From NCBI GenBank assembly GCA_031424145.1, contig JANPGV010000295.1, forward strand, positions 1 through 16,019: a stretch of DNA of 16,019 bases. Reading direction: 5' to 3'. The stretch is from JAENVT01 sp031424145 (lineage in GTDB: Bacteria; Actinomycetota; Acidimicrobiia; Acidimicrobiales; Ilumatobacteraceae). Shown here one piece after another: positions 1 through 5,966 of this stretch. Positions within the stretch are counted from its first letter, which is position 1. The number at the start of each line of letters is the position of its first letter. A program made the position numbers and the translations under genes. The notes below the pieces were generated by a model. The model was not told where the DNA came from. It made no database searches and was given only the letters and a program-made list of their open reading frames with translations.

Positions 1-336
1 CCGATCCACACCGAATCGCTGCCGGCGACCCCTACACGCGACCGCAACATCGTCGCCTCTGCGTGGGTGGAGGCACCCGACGAGCTGCTGCAACTGGGCG
101 CAGATCTGCCGGATCATCCCGAAGCCGAGTACAAGCGCAGGATCGGCCAGTGGCTGCTGTGGCGGGCAGGGCCGGCGGCCGGCGGCGACGCCAGGTACTG
201 GGCGGGTCGCGCCGACGACCTGAGTCTCCAGCACGTGTTTCGCCTGTACCCCGACAACACCGGCGATGGCCAGGGCCCGAGCGGTCAACGACACAGCAAG
301 TTCAGGCCCTGGAAAGAAGATCTGCTGGGCAGGTGA
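1..336 (+). CDS. Unrecognised protein, 3' part only
   Basis: The frame is open from the first base and ends at a TGA at 334-336, giving the last 111 residues of a protein whose start lies outside the window. The visible part is hydrophilic and rich in Asp, Arg, Pro and Trp. It has no membrane segment and no metal motif I can name; its end reads KFRPWKEDLLGR. A GTG at 67 could serve as an internal start, but the frame continues upstream without a stop, so truncation is more likely. The desaturase gene starts inside its stop codon (GTGA overlap), suggesting co-transcription. No function is proposed. Confidence 0.6.
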   Translation, partial: PIHTESLPATPTRDRNIVASAWVEAPDELLQLGADLPDHPEAEYKRRIGQWLLWRAGPAAGGDARYWAGRADDLSLQHVFRLYPDNTGDGQGPSGQRHSKFRPWKEDLLGR

Positions 337-1295
337 GCCATGCGGTCGTAGCATTGTTGGCGATGGTGACCATGGTTCCCCCAGCGTTGCCTGTCGTTCG
401 CGACAACCCCGACGTGCGCGTCGACGGCCGCCCGAGCCCGGTCTTCCGTGAAGAGTTGCGCCGGATCGCGTCGTGGCGCAATGCCGGCTCGGTGCTCAGC
501 CTGTACGTGCAGACTGCGGCGCTCGTGTGGTTGACGGTGCGATTCGTGTGGTTGCTTCCAGTCACTTTCCTCCTGATGGGCCGGGCGTTCGCCCAGTTCG
601 CCTCGTTGATGCACGAGGCAGCTCATCGCCTGCTCTTCGCCGACAAGCGCGTCAACGATTGGGTTGGGCGATGGTTGCTCGGCTACCCGGCATTCACCTC
701 GACCGACGCGTACCGCCGGGTCCACATGGCCCACCACCGCGACGAGTTCGGGCCCGACGAGCCCGACATCCCCCTGTACGCCGGCTACCCGATCGGTCCC
801 GCCAGCTTCCGCCGCAAACTCGTCCGCGACGCGACGGGCCGCACCGGGTTGAAGCTGATGCGACAACTCCTCGGCAACGTTCGTTCGTCCGACGGGCGAT
901 CCCGGCGCACGATATGGAAGATCCTCGCGGTGCAGGCGCTGTTGCTCGGCGCGGCTATCGCCTCCGGTCATTGGTGGCTCTATCCCGTGTTGTGGGTTGC
1001 GCCCTACCTGACGGTGTGGCGAGTGATCAACCGACTGCGATCGATCGCCGAGCACGGCGGAATGCAGCGCTCCAAGGACCGCCGTGAGACCACTCATTCG
1101 GTTCGTCAACGCCTGCCGGCCAGGTTCATGCTGGTCCCGTACCACATCGGTTGGCATCTGGCCCACCATGTCGATTCCGGGGTTCCCTTCCGCAACCTGC
1201 CCCATTTGCACGAAGCCCTCGCCGAGGCCGGGTACGTCGACGACTCGTTCGAATACCCGTCGTACCCGGCGATCTGGCGGGCACTGAAGTCCTGA
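333..1295 (+). CDS. Membrane fatty acid desaturase
   Basis: This is a 320-residue member of the membrane di-iron fatty acid desaturase family (PF00487 type), which inserts double bonds into acyl chains using O2 and electrons from a ferredoxin or cytochrome. The three histidine clusters are intact: HEAAH at residues 94-98, HMAHH at 131-135 and HLAHH at 275-279. Hydrophobic stretches near residues 55-92 and 197-225 fit the membrane hairpins. I chose the GTG at 333 because it overlaps the previous stop by 4 bp; ATG at 363 is a good alternative giving 310 residues, and neither has a strong ribosome binding site. The open frame extends to position 63, but that part is Arg/Ser-rich and overlaps the preceding gene. 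The substrate cannot be read from sequence; a hydroxylase or ketolase of the same fold is possible. Confidence 0.85.
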   Translation: MSHAVVALLAMVTMVPPALPVVRDNPDVRVDGRPSPVFREELRRIASWRNAGSVLSLYVQTAALVWLTVRFVWLLPVTFLLMGRAFAQFASLMHEAAHRLLFADKRVNDWVGRWLLGYPAFTSTDAYRRVHMAHHRDEFGPDEPDIPLYAGYPIGPASFRRKLVRDATGRTGLKLMRQLLGNVRSSDGRSRRTIWKILAVQALLLGAAIASGHWWLYPVLWVAPYLTVWRVINRLRSIAEHGGMQRSKDRRETTHSVRQRLPARFMLVPYHIGWHLAHHVDSGVPFRNLPHLHEALAEAGYVDDSFEYPSYPAIWRALKS

Positions 1296-1400
1296 ACGAG
1301 TGTTTCCGGCCCGCCGCGGCGCAAACGAGTGTTACCGGCCACCCCGTGCGTGCCGCAAACACTCGTATAGGCCCGGGTGTGCCGGAAACACTCGGATAGG
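1295..1400. repeat. Four-copy 16-bp repeat, two forward and two inverted
   Basis: Four copies of one unit fill the gap after the desaturase gene. Forward copies are AACGAGTGTTTCCGGC (1295-1310) and AACGAGTGTTACCGGC (1324-1339). Inverted copies are GCCGCAAACACTCGTA (1352-1367) and GCCGGAAACACTCGGA (1381-1396). The two inverted copies extend into a 20-bp direct repeat ending ATAGG, with two mismatches. The outer pair could fold into a long stem around the inner pair. It may be a bidirectional terminator, a REP-like intergenic element or a set of regulator sites ahead of the suf operon. I cannot tell which from sequence. Confidence 0.8.
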
Positions 1401-1403
1401 GGG

Positions 1404-1433
1404 TTTCCACTACGGCCGTAGGGGAAATACACT
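1404..1433 (+). promoter_or_regulatory. Palindromic operator and promoter of the sufC-sufS-sufU operon
   Basis: The perfect palindrome CTACGGCCGTAG (1410-1421) sits inside a near-perfect 24-bp dyad from TTTCC (1404-1408) to GGAAA (1423-1427). A -10-like hexamer TACACT (1428-1433) follows, and six bases later comes the ATG at 1440, which suggests a leaderless transcript. The box would then cover roughly positions -30 to -19, a place where a bound protein would block RNA polymerase. Related boxes lie before sufD and sufB. The regulator is not in the window; an Rrf2-family IscR/SufR-like or ArsR-like protein is a guess. Confidence 0.6.
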
Positions 1434-1439
1434 GTCGCC

Positions 1440-2255
1440 ATGACTACGGCTGTCAGCGAGCTGTTCCGCATCGACGATCTGCACGCCAAGCCGGCACTGA
1501 CCGAGTCCGCAGCCAACGAATCCGCATCGAACGATGCCTTTGCCCGGGCGATCGCCGAGGGCGACGAGATCCTCAGAGGGTTGTCGCTGACGGTGAACCC
1601 AGGCGAGGCCCACGCCATCATGGGTCCCAACGGCTCCGGGAAAAGCACCCTGGCCAGCACCTTGCTGGCCTCCCCCGAGTACGTCGTCACCGGCGGGCGG
1701 GTCTACTTCAAGGGTGAGGACATCACCGATTGGCCGCCCGACGTACGGGCCAAGGCAGGCATGTTCCTGGCCTTCCAGTACCCGCAGGAGATTCCCGGGG
1801 TTTCGGTCATCCAGTTCCTGCGCCAAGCCCTCTCGGCGCGCAAGGGCATCGACCTCAGCGTGCTCGAACTACGCCTCGCCACGATGGATTGGATGAAGCG
1901 ACTGGGCATGGATTCATCCTTCGTCGACCGCTACCTCAACGAGGGGTTCAGCGGCGGTGAGAAGAAGCGCAACGAGATCATGCAGATGGCCATCCTCGAG
2001 CCCGAGCTGGCAATCCTCGACGAAACGGACTCCGGCCTCGACATCGACGCGCTGCGCACCGTGGCCAAGGGGATCCGCGAGATTCGCCGCGAGCGACCGC
2101 AGATGGGCATCGTCCTCATCACCCATTACCAACGGCTGCTCGACGAGGTTCAGCCCGACCACGTGCACATCCTGGTGGGCGGTCGCATCGTCGCCAGCGG
2201 CGGCATGGAGCTGGCCGCCCAGCTCGAGCGAGATGGTTACGAGGCGTTCCGATGA
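1440..2255 (+). CDS. sufC: SufC, Fe-S assembly ATPase (first paralogue)
   Basis: This 271-residue ABC-type ATPase energises the SufB/SufD scaffold in the cytoplasm. Walker A is GPNGSGKST (62-70), the Q-loop Gln is 113, the ABC signature SGGEKK is 171-176 with the SufC-typical KKRNE continuation, Walker B is AILDETD (191-197), and the switch His is 229. It is slightly longer than the usual 245-260 residues. The excess is an Ala/Ser/Glu-rich insert at about residues 17-42, between the first strand and the EILRGLSL strand. The ATG at 1440 directly follows a -10-like hexamer. It overlaps sufS by 4 bp (ATGA). A second SufC is encoded at 8535-9317, so which paralogue serves SufB/SufD is open. Confidence 0.93.
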   Translation: MTTAVSELFRIDDLHAKPALTESAANESASNDAFARAIAEGDEILRGLSLTVNPGEAHAIMGPNGSGKSTLASTLLASPEYVVTGGRVYFKGEDITDWPPDVRAKAGMFLAFQYPQEIPGVSVIQFLRQALSARKGIDLSVLELRLATMDWMKRLGMDSSFVDRYLNEGFSGGEKKRNEIMQMAILEPELAILDETDSGLDIDALRTVAKGIREIRRERPQMGIVLITHYQRLLDEVQPDHVHILVGGRIVASGGMELAAQLERDGYEAFR

Positions 2256-3484
2256 CGTTGGACGTCGCTGCGATCAAGGCCCAGTTCCCATTGCTGCAGC
2301 GCGAGATCAACGGTCTGCCGTTGGTGTACCTCGACTCGGCCAACACGTCGCAGAAGCCGCGCTCGGTCATCGACGCCATGACAAAGTTCATGGAGACGTC
2401 GTACGCGCCGATCAACCGCAGCGCCTATCAGTTGGCCGCCGAGGCAACCGAGGCCTATGAGGATGCTCGCAGCGCGACGCAACGCTTCATCAACGCTCCG
2501 CGGGCGCATGAACTGATCTTCACGAAGAACGCCACTGAGGCATTGAACCTCGTTGCGTACAGCTGGGGGCGAGCCAACCTGCAGGCAAGCGACGTCGTCG
2601 TGCTGACGCAGATGGAGCACCACGCCAACATCGTGCCCTGGCACATGCTCGCCGCCGAACGCGGCATCGAGCTGCGCTGGGTGCCGCTGACGATCGACGG
2701 TCTGCTCGATCTGACCAACCTGGATTCGCTCCTGCAGGGCGCCAAGGCGTTCTGCTTCACCGCGATGAGCAACGTGCTCGGCACCATCACGCCGGTGCGG
2801 CAGCTGTGCGATGCGGCCCACGCCGCAGGTGCTCTGGCGATCGTCGACGCATGTCAGTACGTGCCCCACAACGTCACGGACGTGCAGGCTTGGGACGCCG
2901 ACTTCGTCGCATTCAGCAGCCACAAGATGTGCGGTCCGTCGGGCATCGGAGTGCTGTGGGGACGCGAGGCGCTGCTCGAGGAGATGCCTCCATTCATCGG
3001 TGGCGGCAACATGATCGCCGACGTTCGACTGGACGGCTTCACCCCCGCCGAACTGCCGGCGAAGTTTGAGGCGGGCACCCCACCGATCACCGAAGCCATC
3101 GGCCTGCATGCGGCTGTCGACTTCCTCGAAAACCTCGGGATGACCAACGTTCGACGGCACGAGATGGAGATCGCGTCGTACGCGATGACGACACTCGTCG
3201 ATCGATACGGCGATGACATCTGCCTGCACGGGCCCACCAATGTCGAAGTCCGCGGCGCCACGTTCAGCTTCGGCTTCCGCAACATCCACCCGCACGACCT
3301 CTCGCAGGTCCTCGACCAACGCAACATCTGCCTGCGCGCCGGCCATCACTGTGCCAAACCGTTGATGCGCCTGTTGGGTGTCAACGCAACCGCACGCGCC
3401 AGCTTCTACATCTACAACGACCACCACGACGTCGACGCTCTGACAGACGCGCTCGACGGAGCCAGCGATATCTTCGGGCTCTGA
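2252..3484 (+). CDS. sufS: SufS cysteine desulfurase
   Basis: This is a 410-residue PLP enzyme that converts cysteine to alanine and passes persulfide sulfur to SufU. The PLP lysine is K225 in SSHK, the PLP-stacking His is H124 in MEHHAN, and the nucleophilic Cys is C367 in RAGHHCA, the motif of group II desulfurases. Length is normal. One small deviation is VDACQYVPH around the PLP Asp (D199), where VDGAQ is more common. The start overlaps sufC by ATGA, so translation is probably coupled, and sufU follows after 22 bp. Confidence 0.95.
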   Translation: MTLDVAAIKAQFPLLQREINGLPLVYLDSANTSQKPRSVIDAMTKFMETSYAPINRSAYQLAAEATEAYEDARSATQRFINAPRAHELIFTKNATEALNLVAYSWGRANLQASDVVVLTQMEHHANIVPWHMLAAERGIELRWVPLTIDGLLDLTNLDSLLQGAKAFCFTAMSNVLGTITPVRQLCDAAHAAGALAIVDACQYVPHNVTDVQAWDADFVAFSSHKMCGPSGIGVLWGREALLEEMPPFIGGGNMIADVRLDGFTPAELPAKFEAGTPPITEAIGLHAAVDFLENLGMTNVRRHEMEIASYAMTTLVDRYGDDICLHGPTNVEVRGATFSFGFRNIHPHDLSQVLDQRNICLRAGHHCAKPLMRLLGVNATARASFYIYNDHHDVDALTDALDGASDIFGL

Positions 3485-3506
3485 CCGAAGAGGAGGAGCC
3501 AGAGTC

Positions 3507-3965
3507 ATGCCAGGCCTCGAAGACCTGTATCGCGAGATCATCCTCGACCACTACCGCACGCCGCGCAATCGCGGCGAGCTCCCACCCCCGGCCGCACACG
3601 CGGTGGGCCACAACCCGCTGTGCGGCGATGAGATCGACGTGTACCTGACTGTCGATGGCGACACCATCACTGACGTGAAGGTCGGCGGCCAGGGTTGCTC
3701 GATCTCGCAGAGCTCGGCATCCATGATGAGCCAGGCTGTGAAAGGCCGTTCGATAGCCGAGGTACGTGCTCTCGTGCGCCGGTTCAAGGGCATGATGTCG
3801 ATCGAGGAAGCGGCGCCGGAGGGCGAGACGGTCGACGAGGCCGACATCAAACTGGGCGACCTCGAAGCTCTGCAGGGAGTCGTCAAGTTTCCGGTGCGGA
3901 TCAAGTGCGCAACGCTGGCCTGGAACACTTTGACCGAGGCGTTGGCCGAGGCCACCTCGGCATGA
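3507..3965 (+). CDS. sufU: SufU sulfur-transfer protein
   Basis: A 152-residue SufU/IscU-fold protein. It carries the SufU zinc ligands C39 and D41 (in CGDE), C64 (in GCSIS) and C134 (in RIKCATLAW). It also has the roughly 18-residue insertion that separates SufU from IscU scaffolds. In Gram-positive systems SufU takes persulfide sulfur from SufS at its zinc site and delivers it to the SufBCD scaffold. The ATG is preceded by a strong ribosome binding site, AGGAGG, inside the 22-bp gap after sufS. Its stop overlaps the DUF2889 start (ATGA). Confidence 0.95.
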   Translation: MPGLEDLYREIILDHYRTPRNRGELPPPAAHAVGHNPLCGDEIDVYLTVDGDTITDVKVGGQGCSISQSSASMMSQAVKGRSIAEVRALVRRFKGMMSIEEAAPEGETVDEADIKLGDLEALQGVVKFPVRIKCATLAWNTLTEALAEATSA

Positions 3966-4594
3966 CACCTGCGTTCGACCCGATCGCGCCGCACCCCGAT
4001 GGCATCGACGCGTCCGACGAACTGATCCATGAGCGCGTGTACGTCGTGCGCGCATACCGTCGCGGCGACGACGAGCTCGTGCTGCGCGGAGCTGTCCGCG
4101 ACCAGAAGCCCCCTGGCCTGTACATCTCGGACGACACCGAGCCGCTCACCGTGCACCACATGGTCGTTGACCTGACCATCGCTGCGCCCTCTCTGGAGAT
4201 CACTGAAGCGAAGGTGGTGCTCGAGGTCCACCCGTACCCGTCGTGCACGCGGATCGAGGACCACTACAGCAAACTCGTCGGACTGTCCATCGCCCGCGGC
4301 TTCACCCACAAGGTTCGTGAGTTGTTCGGAGGGCCGCGTGGCTGCACGCACGCCACTGCGCTCCTGCAGGCAATGGGACCGGTGGCGATCCAGTCCATGT
4401 GGTCGTTCCGGATGGCACAGATGCCCAGAGACGGTCACGACAGCCCCTTCGAGAGCCCGGAAGCACGCGAGGGTGCATTGATGGCCAACCTCAACTCGTG
4501 CCACGTGTGGGCGGAAGACGGCGAACACGTCGCGGCCATGCGCGAGGGCAAGCCTGTCGACATGCCGCTGTGGCTCAGCAAACGGCCGAGCTGA
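3962..4594 (+). CDS. DUF2889 family protein
   Basis: A 210-residue protein that I assign to DUF2889. The most telling part is RGCTHATALLQAMGPVA (about residues 123-139), the GCTH block typical of that family, together with EVHPYPSCTRIEDHY near residues 82-96. It has no membrane segment or signal peptide. The start overlaps the sufU stop by 4 bp, so it is the last gene of the SUF operon. In many actinobacteria that slot holds SufT, a DUF59 protein, which is absent here. A role in Fe-S assembly is suggested only by position. The C-terminus (SCHVWAEDGEHV, then PLWLSKRPS) looks complete. Its stop lies 3 bp from the convergent YbaK-type gene. Confidence 0.75.
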   Translation: MTPAFDPIAPHPDGIDASDELIHERVYVVRAYRRGDDELVLRGAVRDQKPPGLYISDDTEPLTVHHMVVDLTIAAPSLEITEAKVVLEVHPYPSCTRIEDHYSKLVGLSIARGFTHKVRELFGGPRGCTHATALLQAMGPVAIQSMWSFRMAQMPRDGHDSPFESPEAREGALMANLNSCHVWAEDGEHVAAMREGKPVDMPLWLSKRPS

Positions 4595-4597
4595 CGA

Positions 4598-5074
4598 TCA
4601 ACGGCGCAGGTCGATCACCTTTCCGCCGCTGACGCGTTCGAGCTCGGCGGGCGAGAGAGCGAACACGTCGTGCCACGTACCGGCGGCCGCCCACACCTCG
4701 TCGTACTGCAAGAGGTCGGGGTCGATGAAAACACGCAGACGTTTCGTATGACCGAACGGTGGAACCCCGCCGATCGGGAAGCCGGTCGTCTCGTACACCG
4801 TGTCGGCATCGACGCGAGCGCAACTCGACCCGCCGGCAGCTTGCGCCAGCTTCTTCTCGTCGAGCTGGTTGGCGCCGCTCACGTAGGCCAGCACGACCTC
4901 TCCGTCGACAGCGAAGATCAGGCTCTTGACGATCTGACCCACCTGCACACCAATCGCGGCGGCCGCATCCGCAGCAGTCTTCGTGCCCTCGGGAAAGCGT
5001 CGCGGCTCGATGGACAGTCCGAACTCTGCCGCGGCTGACGCGACCCGGGTGACGTTGGGGTGGGTGTTGCTCAC
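4598..5074 (-). CDS. YbaK/EbsC (ProX-like) aminoacyl-tRNA deacylase
   Basis: A 158-residue single-domain protein of the YbaK/prolyl-tRNA editing superfamily, which hydrolyses mischarged aminoacyl-tRNA in trans. The conserved lysine is K50 in GQIVKSLIF. The ANQLDEKKLAQ and GFPIGGVPPFGH segments are typical of the fold. I chose the GTG at 5074 because it overlaps the stop of the upstream dehydratase gene (GTGA). A longer open frame to 5176 only adds an Arg/His-rich stretch antisense-like in composition and overlapping that gene. The exact tRNA substrate (Cys-tRNA-Pro, Ala-tRNA-Pro or other) is not readable here. Confidence 0.85.
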   Translation of the reverse strand: MSNTHPNVTRVASAAAEFGLSIEPRRFPEGTKTAADAAAAIGVQVGQIVKSLIFAVDGEVVLAYVSGANQLDEKKLAQAAGGSSCARVDADTVYETTGFPIGGVPPFGHTKRLRVFIDPDLLQYDEVWAAAGTWHDVFALSPAELERVSGGKVIDLRR

Positions 5075-5310
5075 GCCGCGCCCATGGCCTCGATCGCAGC
5101 TGCCAGCTTGCGGTCCTTGTCGGTGACGACGTTGCCGGAGTCGTGAGTCGTGATGGTGATCGACACCTTGTTCCACGAGATGGCCATGTCGGGATGATGG
5201 CCCTGCTCCTGTGCGATCAGACCGACACGGGTCATGAATGAAAAGGCCTCGGCGAAATCTGTAAACGTCAACTCGCTACGAAGGGCACCGTCGGACTCGT
5301 TCCATGTCAT
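5071..5310 (-). CDS. Pterin-4a-carbinolamine dehydratase
   Basis: A 79-residue protein of the PCD/DCoH family, which dehydrates 4a-hydroxytetrahydropterin during cofactor recycling. The signature HHP-x5-W-x9-H-then-D is present: HHP at about residues 45-47, W53, H63, and Asp downstream. The acidic residue that usually stands four positions before the first His is Gln here. The start is the ATG at 5310, which gives the normal TFTDFAEAFSF N-terminal strand and helix. A -10-like TACGTT (5323-5318) lies seven bases upstream, suggesting a leaderless mRNA. No pterin-dependent hydroxylase is nearby, so the substrate source is unknown. Confidence 0.85.
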   Translation of the reverse strand: MTWNESDGALRSELTFTDFAEAFSFMTRVGLIAQEQGHHPDMAISWNKVSITITTHDSGNVVTDKDRKLAAAIEAMGAA

Positions 5311-5357
5311 GCCCCAAAACGTACCCTTCGTCGCGACGAGACGTAGCGACGAGCCAT

Positions 5358-5966
5358 TTACTGGCGAGGAGCGGTGCACTCCCGAGCCGGCATCAAAGCG
5401 AGCGAAGCGAGCGGAGATGCCGTGCGAGGCAATTGAAGAGCGTCCGCGGTCGCGGCGCGTCGGCACCACGCGTGCGCGAAGTAGCCCATTCCCAGCACGA
5501 CGATCACATCTCCGATGCTGAACACGTTCGCCAGCGGCCAACCCTTCGGTATGGCGAAGATGTCGCCGAGCCACGACAACCGAGCGTTCAACACGACTTT
5601 CGAGTTAGCGAAGTCGCCGGACATCACCGGGAACCCTGCGGAACGCCAAGCCCCGGCCGATGCCGGCATCGTGCCGTGATTTGCAACGATCGCGGCGAGG
5701 TTGAGGCCGGCACCGACGGCCATGAGGGGTACGCCCGGTACACGCCAGTTGCTGCATATGAACGCTGCTGCAAGAACGAACGTGATCACGTGCAGCGGCT
5801 GACCGAGCCAGTTGGGGACCGACAGCAGTGTGATCGGCAGCTGCAATCCCAGGCTGAGCCACACCAGCCACACCCGGCGCAGCGAGAGCTTGGCCAACGG
5901 GGCCAACGAGCGACCTGTGAGGGGCACGGAGAGAACAGCAACGATGCAGGCGACGACGATGATCAC
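5358..5966 (-). CDS. DUF5317 family membrane protein
   Basis: A 202-residue integral membrane protein. From the GTG at 5966 it begins MIIVVACIVAVLSVPLTGRSL and continues with LAKLSLRRVWLVWLSLGLQL, the layout of the actinobacterial DUF5317 family: a short first helix, a basic loop, then several more helices. I count about five or six hydrophobic segments. The late motif GDIFAIPKGWPLANVFSIGD also fits the family. The GTG overlaps the stop of the GGDEF-EAL gene (GTGA), so the two are probably translated together. The C-terminal 40 residues are polar and Ala/Pro-rich. The family has no established function. Confidence 0.8.
   Translation of the reverse strand: MIIVVACIVAVLSVPLTGRSLAPLAKLSLRRVWLVWLSLGLQLPITLLSVPNWLGQPLHVITFVLAAAFICSNWRVPGVPLMAVGAGLNLAAIVANHGTMPASAGAWRSAGFPVMSGDFANSKVVLNARLSWLGDIFAIPKGWPLANVFSIGDVIVVLGMGYFAHAWCRRAATADALQLPRTASPLASLALMPARECTAPRQ

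Noticed and set aside
63..332. N-terminal extension of the desaturase to 410 residues
   Set aside because: The added part is Arg/Ser/Gly-rich, unlike desaturases, and overlaps the preceding open frame. The 4-bp overlap start at 333, or ATG 363, fits better.
1295..1400. A CRISPR array
   Set aside because: The four units are in mixed orientation, with short unequal gaps and no cas genes nearby.
2237..3541. A 434-codon minus-strand open frame
   Set aside because: It is antisense to sufS, which has its PLP lysine and active-site cysteine on the plus strand.
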